Below are positions 1-7,420 of a DNA stretch of 43,518 nucleotides, piece after piece. The notes beneath the pieces are model-generated. The model saw only the letters and a list, made by a program, of their open reading frames with translations, did not search any database and was not told the DNA's origin. Position numbers and translations under genes: made by a program. Location of the stretch: NCBI GenBank assembly GCA_947471035.1, contig CANIWJ010000019.1:1-43518 (forward strand), read 5' to 3'. Position 1 is the first letter of the stretch. Each line of letters opens with the position of its first letter. The DNA is from Verrucomicrobiota bacterium (GTDB lineage Bacteria; Verrucomicrobiota; Verrucomicrobiia; Opitutales; Opitutaceae).

Positions 1-1941
1 CTTGCCCGCCATATTCGGACCGGTGAGCAACGCGAGCTGGTCGGCGGTGGCGGAAAGCCGGGTGTCGTTGGGCACGAAGGCCTGCGAACCGGTGGCACGG
101 GCGGGGTCGCGCAGCATTTGTTCCACCACCGGATGCCGGCCGGCGGTGATTTCCAAAACCGGCTCCTCGACAAACTCCGGCCGACAATAATCCCACTCGC
201 GCGCCAGCTCGGCCCAGCCCGCCAGTACATCGAGCTCGGCCAGCGCCTGGGCGGTCTTGGTCAGCGCGATGGATTCGTCGAGCACGGCGGCGACCAGCGT
301 GGCGAAAAGCTCGTGCTCGCGGGCCAGCGCGGTGTCGTCGGCCGAGAGGATTTCCTTTTCCTTCTGCCGCAGCGCATCGGTCACGTAGCGTTCGCCATTC
401 ACCGTGGTCTGGCGCCGGATGTAGTCGGCCGGAACGAGGTGCAGGTTGGCCTTGGTAATCTCGATGTAGTAACCGAAATTATTGGTGAACTTAACCTTCA
501 GGCTGCGAATCCCGGTGCGCGCCTGTTCGGCCGCCTCCAGCTCGGAGAGCCAGGCGCGGTTGCCGGTTTTAAGGGTGTGCAGACGGTCGAGTTCGGCGTC
601 GTAACCGGCGCGGATCAAATTGCCATCGGCCAGATCAGCCGGGAGTTCGTCAGCTAGAGCGCGGGCGAGCAAATCGCGCAGGGCGGGCAGCTCTTGAAGT
701 TGAGCTTTGAAATCGTAGATTTGAGATTCGCCACCGAAGGCGGCGAGGGAGGCATGCAGGGCCGGAATCTGCGCGAGGGTGTCGCGCACGCCGCCCAGTT
801 CGCGCGGGTTGCGCAACCGGTTTTGCAGGCGTCCGAGGATGCGCGGCAGGTCGCGCACCTGGATGAGCGCCTCGCGCAAGTCGGCCAGCGGTCCGGGCGC
901 GGCGAGCAGCGCGCCCACGGCGGCCGAGCGGCGGCGGATCTCGGCCAGATCTTGCGGCGGGGCTGCCAGCCAGGTCTCCAGTAAACGCGCGCCGGGGGCG
1001 GTGCGGGTGCGATTGATCGCAGCCAGCAGCGAACCCGAACGCTCGCCCCGGGTGGAGGCGAAAATCTCCAGATTCCGCAAGGTGGCGGGGTCGAGCAGCA
1101 GGGTGGCCGCGCTACGGTGGAGTTGCAGGCGGTGCAGGTTCTCCGGTTTGGCGCAGAGGTTTTCCGTAACGTAAAGCACCAGCGCCCCGGCCGGCCCGAG
1201 CGCGGCGTGGTCGGAAGGAATTCCAAAGCCTTCCAAATTGAGCACCCCAAGGGTCGAGAGCACGGCGCGCAGGCCGGTGGCGGCCTCAAATTGATAGGCG
1301 GGCAGCTCGGTCAGCGCGCGTCCGGCGGCGAAGGCAGCCAAGGCATGCGCGGCGGTCTGCTCATGCGGGGCGGAACGCCACTTTTCCAACTGGCCCTCGG
1401 GCATCACCAGCTCGCGCGGGTCGAGCGCGGTGAGCACCGGCAGCAGGTCCTCTGGGCGGGTTTCGGAGGCAAGGCGGAAATCGCCGGTCGAGAGGTCGAG
1501 CCACGCCGCGTGCAAGCCGGCGCGATCAGCGTGGAGCGCAGCCAGGTAGTGGTTGCGCCCGGCATCGAGCTGCTTGGCGTCGAGCGTGGTGCCCGGAGAA
1601 AGGATACGGGTGAGTGCGCGGCGCACCAGTTTTCCCGCCACGGCGGGCTCGGCCTGGTCGCAGATCGCGACCTTGCGTCCGGCGGTGAGCAGTTTGTTCA
1701 CGTAGCCGTCGGCGGCGTGAAAGGGCAACCCCGCCATCGGATGGTCACCGCGTTTGGTGAGGGTGAGCCCAAGCAGGCGGGAGGCGTCGATCGCGTCGTC
1801 GAAAAACAGTTCGTAGAAATCGCCCAGCCGAAAGAGCAGCAGCGTGTCCTTGGGCAGGCCGCGCCGCACCTCGAAATACTGCTGGAGCATCGGGGTGAGC
1901 TTGGGCGCGGGAGCATCGGAGGCGGCGGTGGGCGCGGACAT
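1..1941 (-). CDS. mutS: DNA mismatch repair protein MutS (N-terminal 647 residues, cut by window edge)
   Basis: MutS recognises mismatches and small loops as a dimer and uses ATP binding to start repair with MutL. The reading frame starts at ATG 1941. It shows the N-terminal mismatch-binding domain early (residues about 15-48, including LFRLGDFYELFFDDA), then connector and core/lever domains, and the clamp region (FTNNFGYYIEITKANL). It ends in TGPNMAGK, the start of Walker A, exactly at base 1. The rest of the ATPase domain lies outside the window. The canonical Phe-x-Glu mismatch wedge appears as FYELFF. It follows a methyltransferase gene on the same strand after a 69-base gap. No Shine-Dalgarno is visible; the leader is pyrimidine-rich. 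Assignment is firm; completeness cannot be judged. Confidence 0.96.
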   Translation of the reverse strand, partial: MSAPTAASDAPAPKLTPMLQQYFEVRRGLPKDTLLLFRLGDFYELFFDDAIDASRLLGLTLTKRGDHPMAGLPFHAADGYVNKLLTAGRKVAICDQAEPAVAGKLVRRALTRILSPGTTLDAKQLDAGRNHYLAALHADRAGLHAAWLDLSTGDFRLASETRPEDLLPVLTALDPRELVMPEGQLEKWRSAPHEQTAAHALAAFAAGRALTELPAYQFEAATGLRAVLSTLGVLNLEGFGIPSDHAALGPAGALVLYVTENLCAKPENLHRLQLHRSAATLLLDPATLRNLEIFASTRGERSGSLLAAINRTRTAPGARLLETWLAAPPQDLAEIRRRSAAVGALLAAPGPLADLREALIQVRDLPRILGRLQNRLRNPRELGGVRDTLAQIPALHASLAAFGGESQIYDFKAQLQELPALRDLLARALADELPADLADGNLIRAGYDAELDRLHTLKTGNRAWLSELEAAEQARTGIRSLKVKFTNNFGYYIEITKANLHLVPADYIRRQTTVNGERYVTDALRQKEKEILSADDTALAREHELFATLVAAVLDESIALTKTAQALAELDVLAGWAELAREWDYCRPEFVEEPVLEITAGRHPVVEQMLRDPARATGSQAFVPNDTRLSATADQLALLTGPNMAGK

Positions 1942-2010
1942 GGGACTTTTTTGAACGAGGATGGGCGGCGGGCGCACGGCGAAAACGCGCACTCACTCGG
2001 GAAAAGAAAA

Positions 2011-2700
2011 TCAACCGGTCGGCGCCGCCGCCTTGTCACCCACGTAGATCACGTAGGCGCTGCGTTTGGCGGTGGCGAACAAGCGCGCCGGAACCGCCTG
2101 GGCGGCGAATCCGGCGGCAGTTAAGCGCCGCACAAAGGTGTGGTCGGGACTGGCCGACCAAATCGCCAGCCGCCCTCCCGGCGCGAGGCGCGCGTGCAGC
2201 ATTTCCAACCCGCGCGGCCCGTAAAGGCGCACGTTGCCCGCCGCGACCATGGGGATGGGACCGTTGTCCACATCGAGTAAAATGGCGTCGTAGCTCGCCG
2301 GCCGGGCCTTGGTCAGGGTGGCCACGACGTCACCAAGGCGGACCTTGACCCGAGGGTCGTCGAGCAGGCGGCCGTTCAAACCCACCATGTGGGTGCGGTT
2401 CCAGAGTTCGACCTCGGGCATGAGTTCGCCCACCTCCACTTGGGCCTTCGGACCGGCGGCGGCCAGCACGGCCTTGAGCGTGTAGCCGAGCCCCAGCCCG
2501 CCGATCAAAACCCGCACCGGACCGGCGCGCTTGAGCAGCGGCGCAGCCAATTCGCCGAGCAGGATCTCCGAGGTGCTTGTCACCGAGTGCATCAAATCCT
2601 GCCCATCCAGCCGGATGCAGTAGCTGCCGTCGTGCTCGTGCAGGGTCAGGCGCGCGCCGTCGGGCGTGCGGGTCTCGGCCAGAAGATGATGCGGTTTCAC
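2011..2700 (-). CDS. Spermidine synthase-like SAM-dependent methyltransferase-fold protein
   Basis: This 229-residue protein has the Rossmann glycine loop of the spermidine-synthase/PABS class (VRVLIGGLGLGYTLKAVL, about residues 62-79), an acidic residue at the end of strand 2 (VEVGELMPEV) and a strand-4 motif (YDAILLDVDNGP). It is shorter than true spermidine synthases, which are usually about 280-300 residues, and the N-terminal tetramerisation part is reduced. It may therefore be a methyltransferase or aminopropyltransferase of unknown substrate. The start is GTG 2700, with a G-rich stretch just upstream. It lies head-to-head with the small gene at 2799, with 98 bases between them, and upstream of mutS. 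No pathway partner is adjacent. Confidence 0.8.
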   Translation of the reverse strand: MKPHHLLAETRTPDGARLTLHEHDGSYCIRLDGQDLMHSVTSTSEILLGELAAPLLKRAGPVRVLIGGLGLGYTLKAVLAAAGPKAQVEVGELMPEVELWNRTHMVGLNGRLLDDPRVKVRLGDVVATLTKARPASYDAILLDVDNGPIPMVAAGNVRLYGPRGLEMLHARLAPGGRLAIWSASPDHTFVRRLTAAGFAAQAVPARLFATAKRSAYVIYVGDKAAAPTG

Positions 2701-2798
2701 GCCCCCATCCGTTCAGGCCCGGCGACAAATGGCGATACCCGCCTTGCGCGGGATTCTGATTGCCCGCCCGTCCGCTTTCCCCGCCCCTCTCTCCCACT

Positions 2799-3002
2799 AT
2801 GGGAGCCAAATACCTGCCAACCGTCAAAGACCAGAAGGCCAGCCTGCGTTTTCTTAAAAAACAAAAGCCCGTGCCCAACTTCAAATACTCGTCCCACGAC
2901 CTGAGCGCGCCCGTAGCCCCCGAGCTTCCGAAGCCCGAAACACCCGCGTCTCCCGTCGCCGCGAAGGCCCCCGCCAAAGCCAAAACCGCCAAGCGTAAAT
3001 AA
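2799..3002 (+). CDS. Small basic Lys/Pro/Ala-rich protein of unknown function
   Basis: This is a 67-residue reading frame from ATG 2799. An ordered-looking N-terminal half (GAKYLPTVKDQKASLRFLKK) is followed by a low-complexity tail rich in Pro, Ala and Lys that ends in AKTAKRK. I chose the ATG over a TTG at 2760 because the extra residues are low complexity and overlap the divergent promoter region. There is no signal peptide or membrane segment. The basic tail could bind nucleic acid, but that is speculation. Conservation of the N-terminal half across related genomes would decide whether it is a real gene. Confidence 0.55.
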   Translation: MGAKYLPTVKDQKASLRFLKKQKPVPNFKYSSHDLSAPVAPELPKPETPASPVAAKAPAKAKTAKRK

Positions 3003-3031
3003 CGCCCAAGCTCGCGTCGCGCTCGCCGCCA

Positions 3032-3058
3032 TTGACACACCTGAGACGCAAATGAGAC
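3032..3058 (+). promoter_or_regulatory. Candidate promoter/operator of the Fur-family gene
   Basis: A perfect -35 hexamer TTGACA lies at 3032-3037. It is followed by two copies of TGAGAC (3042-3047 and 3053-3058) spaced 11 bases apart, one helical turn. The -10 position has no good match. Direct repeats this close to a regulator start (GTG 3066) are compatible with autoregulation, but this is inference. Confidence 0.35.
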
Positions 3059-3065
3059 TGCCGCC

Positions 3066-3542
3066 GTGAGTTCCGCCCCCATCATCGAAGACGCCCGCCT
3101 GAAATTCCGCGCCCACCTCGCCGCCCACGGCCTGCGCATCACCAACCAGCGTCTGGCCATTTTCGACGCGGCCTTCGGCCAAAAAGAACACATCACCGCC
3201 GAAGAACTGCTCGCTCAGGCCCGCGCCCTCGACGATTCCGTCTCCCGCGCCACCGTTTACCGCACCCTGCCCCACCTCACCGGCAGCGGCGTGCTCCGCG
3301 AAGTCGATATCGGCAAAAACCTCAAATACTACCTGCCCAACACCGACAGCTCCGCCCAGGTCGCCCAAGTCATCTGCGTCGATTGCGACAAGATCTTCGA
3401 GATCAGCGCCCCTTTCATGTCCTGGTATGGCAACACTGTCTCGACCAAGCTCGGCCTCACACCCGTCTCGCAACGCCTGCAAGTCAGCGCCAGTTGCGAC
3501 ACCCTGAAAGCCACCGGCATCTGCAAACACCGCGCCGGCTAA
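3066..3542 (+). CDS. Fur-family metal-responsive transcriptional regulator
   Basis: This 158-residue protein begins at GTG 3066. The N-terminal winged helix is clear: LRITNQRLAIFDAAF, ITAEELL and the recognition helix SVSRATVYRTLPHL. The dimerisation domain has one structural zinc pair (CVDCDK) and a second Cys pair near the C-terminus (ASCDTLKATGICKH). The His-rich segment usually found just before the first CxxC, which helps form the regulatory metal site, is absent: the sequence there is SSAQVAQVICVDC. It could be a divergent Fur, Zur or PerR with altered sensing; the metal cannot be told from sequence. It is followed 54 bases later by a TPR gene on the same strand. Confidence 0.88.
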   Translation: MSSAPIIEDARLKFRAHLAAHGLRITNQRLAIFDAAFGQKEHITAEELLAQARALDDSVSRATVYRTLPHLTGSGVLREVDIGKNLKYYLPNTDSSAQVAQVICVDCDKIFEISAPFMSWYGNTVSTKLGLTPVSQRLQVSASCDTLKATGICKHRAG

Positions 3543-3596
3543 AGCGGTTAAGTCCGTCCCTCGCTTCCCGCTCCCGGCTCCCTGCTTTTTCCGCCC

Positions 3597-3968
3597 ATGG
3601 CCCGCAAAGAAGACCTCGCCTTCGACATCGCCTTTTACGAAAGCGTACTACGCCGCGATCCCGCCTACGTGGACGTGGTCGAGCTGCTCGGCGGCCTCTA
3701 CACCAAGGCCGGCCGCATCGCCGACGGGCTAAAAATGGATCGTAAACTTGTGCGTCTCCAACCCGACAACGCCACCGCCCGCTACAACCTCGCCTGCAGC
3801 CTCGCCCTTTCCAAGCGCCCCTCCGAAGCCCTTACCTGCCTCGCCCAAGCCATCGCCCTCGGCTACGACGACGCCGAGTGGATGGCCAACGACCCCGACC
3901 TCGCCCCCCTCCACGAACGCCCCGACTTCCAGTCCCTCCTCCAACTCGTCCGCAAGTCCGCCCCCTAA
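3597..3968 (+). CDS. TPR-repeat protein
   Basis: This 123-residue cytoplasmic protein consists of helical repeats. The first covers DPAYVDVVELLGGLYTKAGR, and a canonical TPR follows (PDNATARYNLACSLALSKRPSEAL). A third helix pair ends in DPDLAPLHERPDFQSLLQLV, a tail common in stand-alone TPR adaptor proteins. It probably mediates protein-protein contacts; the partner is unknown. It lies between the Fur-family gene and nadA. The leader (CTTTTTCCGCCC) is pyrimidine-rich without Shine-Dalgarno. Its upstream 15 bases TCCCGCTCCCGGCTC (3566-3580) recur exactly before trhO. Confidence 0.85.
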   Translation: MARKEDLAFDIAFYESVLRRDPAYVDVVELLGGLYTKAGRIADGLKMDRKLVRLQPDNATARYNLACSLALSKRPSEALTCLAQAIALGYDDAEWMANDPDLAPLHERPDFQSLLQLVRKSAP

Positions 3969-3983
3969 CTCCACGCTCCCAGC

Positions 3984-4017
3984 CTACTAGCTTACTAGCC
4001 CTACTAGCTTATCAGCT
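3984..4017. repeat. Two-copy 17-bp tandem repeat before nadA
   Basis: Unit 1 (3984-4000) reads CTACTAGCTTACTAGCC and unit 2 (4001-4017) is a near copy. The same 17-bp tandem pair occurs at 7365-7398, just before trhO. It ends 17 bases before the nadA start, so it would lie in the 5' untranslated leader. Its function is unknown. Confidence 0.8.
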
Positions 4018-4033
4018 CCCCGCTACATCCTCC

Positions 4034-5014
4034 ATGTCCGCCCTCCTGAACTACGAACCGCTCGTCCTTCCGCCGCGTGCCGCCCTGCCGGCCCTCACCG
4101 CCATCCAGGAGGAAATCCTCACACTCAAAAAACAGCGCAACGCCGTCATCCTCGCCCACAATTACCAAAACGAGGACATCCAGCGCGTGGCCGATTTTGT
4201 CGGCGACTCCCTCGGGCTCAGCTACCAGGCGCAGGCCGCCCAGGCCGACGTCATCCTCTTCTGCGGCGTGCACTTCATGGCCGAGACCGCCAAAATCGTT
4301 AACCCCGGCCGAACCGTCCTCCTGCCCGACCTCGACGCCGGTTGCTCCCTCGCCGACTCCTGCCCCGCCGAACGCCTCGCCGCCTACAAGGCCGCCCACC
4401 CCGAGGTTTATGTCGTCGCCTACATCAACTGCTCCGCCGCCGTCAAAGCCCTCAGCGACGTCATCGTGACTAGTGGCAACGCCCAGAAAATCGTGCAACG
4501 CGTGCCCGCCGACCGCCAAATCCTCTTCGTGCCCGACCAAAACCTCGGCCAGTGGGTTTCGCAGAAAACCGGGCGCGCCATGCAGCTCTGGCCGGGCAGT
4601 TGTTACGCCCACGTCATGTTCACCACCCAGGCGATCGAGCGCATCCGGCTCCAGTTTCCCGGCGCGCCGGTGGTCGCCCACCCCGAGTGCGTGCAAGCCG
4701 TGCGCGACCTCGCCGACGAGGTCTGCTCCACCGAGCTGATGGTCAAATTCGCCAAGACCTCGCCCGCTGACAAAATCATTGTCGTGACCGAGAGTGGTAT
4801 GCTGCACCGCCTCCGCCGCGAAGTACCGGACAAGACCTTTATCGCCGGCCCGACCGACACCTGCGCCTGCAACGACTGCCGTTTCATGAAAATGAACACG
4901 ATCGAGAAGGTGCGCGACGCCCTCAAGTTCATGCGCCCCGCCATCGACGTGCCCGAGCCCATCCGCACCCAGGCCCTCGCCCCCATCCAGCGCATGCTCG
5001 ACTGGAGCCGCTAA
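4034..5014 (+). CDS. nadA: Quinolinate synthase
   Basis: NadA condenses iminoaspartate with dihydroxyacetone phosphate to give quinolinate in de novo NAD synthesis, using a [4Fe-4S] cluster. The 326-residue protein carries the family motifs AHNYQ (about residues 41-45), VGDSLGLS, DLDAGCSLADSC (C104), WPGSCYAH (C190), AHPEC and TCACNDCRFMKMNT. The probable cluster ligands are C104, C190 and one Cys of the TCACNDC group. The start at ATG 4034 follows the tandem repeat; an upstream in-frame extension to 3878 has no NadA similarity. No nadB or nadC gene is next to it, so the pathway is scattered. The leader lacks Shine-Dalgarno. Confidence 0.96.
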   Translation: MSALLNYEPLVLPPRAALPALTAIQEEILTLKKQRNAVILAHNYQNEDIQRVADFVGDSLGLSYQAQAAQADVILFCGVHFMAETAKIVNPGRTVLLPDLDAGCSLADSCPAERLAAYKAAHPEVYVVAYINCSAAVKALSDVIVTSGNAQKIVQRVPADRQILFVPDQNLGQWVSQKTGRAMQLWPGSCYAHVMFTTQAIERIRLQFPGAPVVAHPECVQAVRDLADEVCSTELMVKFAKTSPADKIIVVTESGMLHRLRREVPDKTFIAGPTDTCACNDCRFMKMNTIEKVRDALKFMRPAIDVPEPIRTQALAPIQRMLDWSR

Positions 5015-5268
5015 ACACGCCGCCCCACCCTTCCTTCCCCCTGCCGCACCTCCTGCCACCCCTCCTGCCACCCCCACTGCGACAACCCTCCTCTTCCCGC
5101 TACCCCAAGCATCAAGTAACCTATTAGGTTACTTTGGGTGGCGGGTCGTCCGGCGAAGTAGGTGATCGAGCGGGCGGAAGCGGGACGAGTGTGCAGGGCT
5201 TGCCGGTAATTCAGGTCGTGCTCAGCCCGCTTGCGTAACCGCCCGCCCGCGACTTTGCTGCGCTCCTT
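5015..5268. other. Gap after nadA: pyrimidine tract, 12-bp tandem repeat and 21-bp palindrome
   Basis: From about 5021 to 5104 the plus strand is almost purine-free. It includes CCTCCTGCCACC twice in tandem (5049-5060 and 5061-5072). A perfect odd-centred palindrome follows at 5114-5134: AAGTAACCTA, one central T, then the reverse complement arm. With a one-base centre it looks more like a protein-binding site than an RNA terminator, as no T-tract follows. I see no gene or clear promoter hexamers in the rest. Confidence 0.55.
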
Positions 5269-5907
5269 ATGAGCACCGGCAAACTTCTCCTCGTGGTCTT
5301 CGGCGCGCTCGGCGCCCTTCTCCTTGTCCTCGGCCTTTGGGTGGCCGGCATCTTTAACAGCCTCGTCGGCCTTGAACAAGCCGCCGACGCGCAATGGGCG
5401 CAGGTGCAAAACGTTTATCAACGCCGCGCCGATCTCGTGCCCAACCTCGTAGCAACCGTATCTGGTGCCGCTAATTTCGAGAAATCCACCATCGTCGAGG
5501 TCACCGAAGCCCGCGCCTCGGTCGGTCGCGTGACCCTGCCCGCCGGCGGCGCGCCCACCGACCCTGCCCAGCTCGCCCAGTTCGAGCAGGCCCAGGGCCG
5601 CCTCGGCTCCGCGCTTTCCCGCCTGCTCGTCGTCTCCGAGCGTTACCCCGAACTCAAAGCCACCACCAATTTCCGCGATCTTCAGGCCCAGCTCGAAGGC
5701 ACGGAAAATCGCATAACCGTCGAACGAGGCCGTTTCAACGAGGTCGTGCGCGACTACAACACCGCCATCAAACGTTTCCCCGCCGTCATCTTCGCTGGCA
5801 TGTTCGGCCACCAGCCCAAGGCCTACTTCGCCGCCAAACCCGGCTCCGAAGAACCGCCCAAAGTCCAATTCGACTTCGGCGCAAAAACCGCCCCCGCCCA
5901 ACAGTGA
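5269..5907 (+). CDS. lemA: LemA family membrane-anchored protein
   Basis: This 212-residue protein has an N-terminal membrane helix (LLLVVFGALGALLLVLGLWVA) followed by the LemA helical domain with the typical NSLVGLEQAADAQWAQVQNVYQRR and RADLVPNLVATV signatures, a loop, and FRDLQAQLEGTENRITVER with RFNEVVRDYN. The topology fits a short extracytoplasmic N-terminus and a long soluble domain. Its function is not established in general. It overlaps the next gene by four bases (GTGA) and forms an operon with two TPM-domain genes, a very common LemA-TPM arrangement in bacteria. The start is ATG 5269, with no Shine-Dalgarno. Confidence 0.93.
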   Translation: MSTGKLLLVVFGALGALLLVLGLWVAGIFNSLVGLEQAADAQWAQVQNVYQRRADLVPNLVATVSGAANFEKSTIVEVTEARASVGRVTLPAGGAPTDPAQLAQFEQAQGRLGSALSRLLVVSERYPELKATTNFRDLQAQLEGTENRITVERGRFNEVVRDYNTAIKRFPAVIFAGMFGHQPKAYFAAKPGSEEPPKVQFDFGAKTAPAQQ

Positions 5908-6692
5908 GTGCGCTTCCGCTGGCCCTCTCGCTGGCCCGCACCTTCCTCCGTTGGCAGGGGTTATTGGCGCTAGGCTTGACACTCGCATTCGCCGCTAAAC
6001 TCCCCGCCGCCGAGACCATCCCGCCCGCCCCTCGCGATCATTTTAACGACTACGCCGGCGTCGTCTCCGCCACCACCGCCCGCGCACTCAACGCCCGCCT
6101 CGCCGAACACGAACGCGCCACCTCCAGCCAGATCGTGGTCGCGATCTACCCACGCATGGCATCCGACTCCTCGGTCGAGGACTACACCGTGCGCGTTGCC
6201 CAGGCTTGGGGCGTCGGACAAAAAAAACGCGACAACGGCGCGGTGCTCTTCGCCTTCATGCAGGAGCGCCAGCTCTACCTCCAGGTCGGCTACGGTCTGG
6301 AGGGTGCCATCCCCGACGTCCTCGCCAAACGCATCATCGAGGACGAAATCGTGCCCCGCATGCGTGCCGGCACGCCCGACGCCGCCTTCAGCTCCGGGGT
6401 GGACGCCATCCTCGCCGCCACCCGCGGCGAATACACCGGCACCGGCCGCACCCGGGCGGAAGCCAAACCCGGTCGAAACTACAGTAACGGCGTTTTCCTT
6501 ATCTTCATAATCCTGGCCTTCCTGATTAGTCGTTTCGGTAAGCGCTCCACGATCTACACCCCTGGAGGCCGACGCCACATCTGGATCAACCCCGGCGGCG
6601 GCATTGGCGGAGGTCACAGCGGTGGCGGAGGGGGCGGATTCTCCGGAGGCGGCGGCGGTTTCGGCGGAGGCGGCGCCGGCGGTAAATGGTAA
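5904..6692 (+). CDS. TPM-domain membrane protein with Gly-rich tail (YgcG-like)
   Basis: The 262-residue product starts at GTG 5904, overlapping the lemA stop. A signal peptide (about residues 1-36, ending near LPAAE) is followed by the TPM domain (about residues 46-170). Seen there are FNDYAGVVS, SSQIVVAIYPRM, AWGVGQKKRDNGAVLFAF, LQVGYGLEGAIPD and the IIEDEIVPRM region. One membrane helix follows (GVFLIFIILAFLISRF). The C-terminus is GGGGFSGGGGGFGGGGAGG-like, a very common tail for this class. TPM domains have been linked to membrane-protein quality control and photosystem repair; the role here is unknown. It would sit in the membrane with the TPM domain outside the cytoplasm. Confidence 0.92.
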   Translation: MSALPLALSLARTFLRWQGLLALGLTLAFAAKLPAAETIPPAPRDHFNDYAGVVSATTARALNARLAEHERATSSQIVVAIYPRMASDSSVEDYTVRVAQAWGVGQKKRDNGAVLFAFMQERQLYLQVGYGLEGAIPDVLAKRIIEDEIVPRMRAGTPDAAFSSGVDAILAATRGEYTGTGRTRAEAKPGRNYSNGVFLIFIILAFLISRFGKRSTIYTPGGRRHIWINPGGGIGGGHSGGGGGGFSGGGGGFGGGGAGGKW

Positions 6693-6720
6693 ATCCACAA
6701 CACGCTCTCGCGCTCTTCCC

Positions 6721-7155
6721 ATGAACCTTTTCACCCGCACCCCGAATATCGACCACGCCCGCATCGAAGCCGCCATCGCCGCCGCCGAGCGGCTCACCTC
6801 TGGCGAAATCCGCGTCGTGCTCTCGCATCGGGCCGCGCCCGAGCCCATCGCCGCCGCCCAGCACGAGTTTACTCGACTCGGCATGGACCGCACCGCCGCG
6901 CGCAACGGTGTGTTGATCTTTCTCGCACCCCGCTCACGCACCTTCGCCATTATTGGTGACACCGGCATCCACACTCACTGTGGCGCGGAGTTCTGGCGCG
7001 AAGTCGCCGCCGCGATGGAAGCCGCCTTCCGCCGCGACGATTTCACCTCCGGCCTAATCCTTGGCATCGAGCGCGCCGGTGCCTTGCTCGCCACTCACTT
7101 CCCCCGCTCGCCCGACGACCGCAACGAACTGCCCAACCGAGTAGAAGTAGTCTAA
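6721..7155 (+). CDS. Second TPM-domain protein (soluble)
   Basis: This 144-residue protein starts at ATG 6721. It carries a short TPM domain without signal peptide: RIEAAIAAAERLTSGEIRVVLSHRA, RNGVLIFLAPRSRTFAIIGDTGI, then FWREVAAAMEAAFRRDDFTSGLILGIERAGALL. This is the cytoplasmic companion often found behind LemA and the large TPM protein. It is the last gene of the three-gene operon (28 bases after the previous stop). The ORF is open upstream to 6604, but that part overlaps the Gly-rich tail of the previous gene in another frame and is not credible. Confidence 0.9.
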   Translation: MNLFTRTPNIDHARIEAAIAAAERLTSGEIRVVLSHRAAPEPIAAAQHEFTRLGMDRTAARNGVLIFLAPRSRTFAIIGDTGIHTHCGAEFWREVAAAMEAAFRRDDFTSGLILGIERAGALLATHFPRSPDDRNELPNRVEVV

Positions 7156-7179
7156 TTCTAATGCGCTTTCGAGTTGAGC

Positions 7180-7270
7180 TGAATTGGCCGGGACGGCCAA
7201 CCCTACATGTAAGGCATAGCTTACTCACATCAGGTGGTTTGTGTAGCGTTGGCCGTCCCCGGCCAATTCA
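7180..7270. repeat. REPIN-like inverted pair of GTAG-headed palindromes
   Basis: Two arms of 28 and 29 bases (7180-7207 and 7242-7270) are near-perfect inverted copies separated by 34 bases. Each arm is itself a hairpin (TTGGCCG...CGGCCAA) with a TGTAG head facing the centre. This is the layout of REP palindromes arranged in inverted pairs. It sits between the TPM operon and trhO. Confidence 0.7.
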
Positions 7271-7329
7271 GACATTCTGCTCATCTTGACTGCGAATTGG
7301 AATAAGCGCGGCCTTACCCGGCCCAAGAC

Positions 7330-7353
7330 GGCATTCGCCAGCGAACGCCCTAC
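7330..7353 (-). repeat. Single GTAG-headed palindrome (REP-like)
   Basis: Read on the minus strand this is GTAG, then GGCGTTCG, a four-base loop, and CGAATGCC. Head and hairpin follow the same plan as the elements at 7180-7270 and 8275-8334 but with a different stem sequence, so it would be a second or third subfamily. Confidence 0.55.
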
Positions 7354-7364
7354 CTGGGCAAAAA

Positions 7365-7398
7365 ATACTAGCTTACTGGCTCTACTAGCTTACTAGCT
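7365..7398. repeat. Two-copy 17-bp tandem repeat before trhO
   Basis: Units at 7365-7381 and 7382-7398 match the pair before nadA (CTACTAGCTTACTAGCN). The repeat is followed by TCCCGCTCCCGGCTC (7403-7417), which is also found exactly at 3566-3580 before the TPR gene. The trhO start lies 22 bases after the repeat. Confidence 0.8.
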
Positions 7399-7420
7399 CA
7401 TCTCCCGCTCCCGGCTCTAC

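Noticed and set aside
118-2124. Long plus-strand ORFs at 118-657 and 1117-2124
   Set aside because: They are antisense to mutS, whose minus-strand translation is clearly conserved; high GC keeps opposite frames open.
4004-5077. 357-residue minus-strand ORF opposite nadA
   Set aside because: It is a Gly/Val-rich shadow of nadA with no domain pattern.
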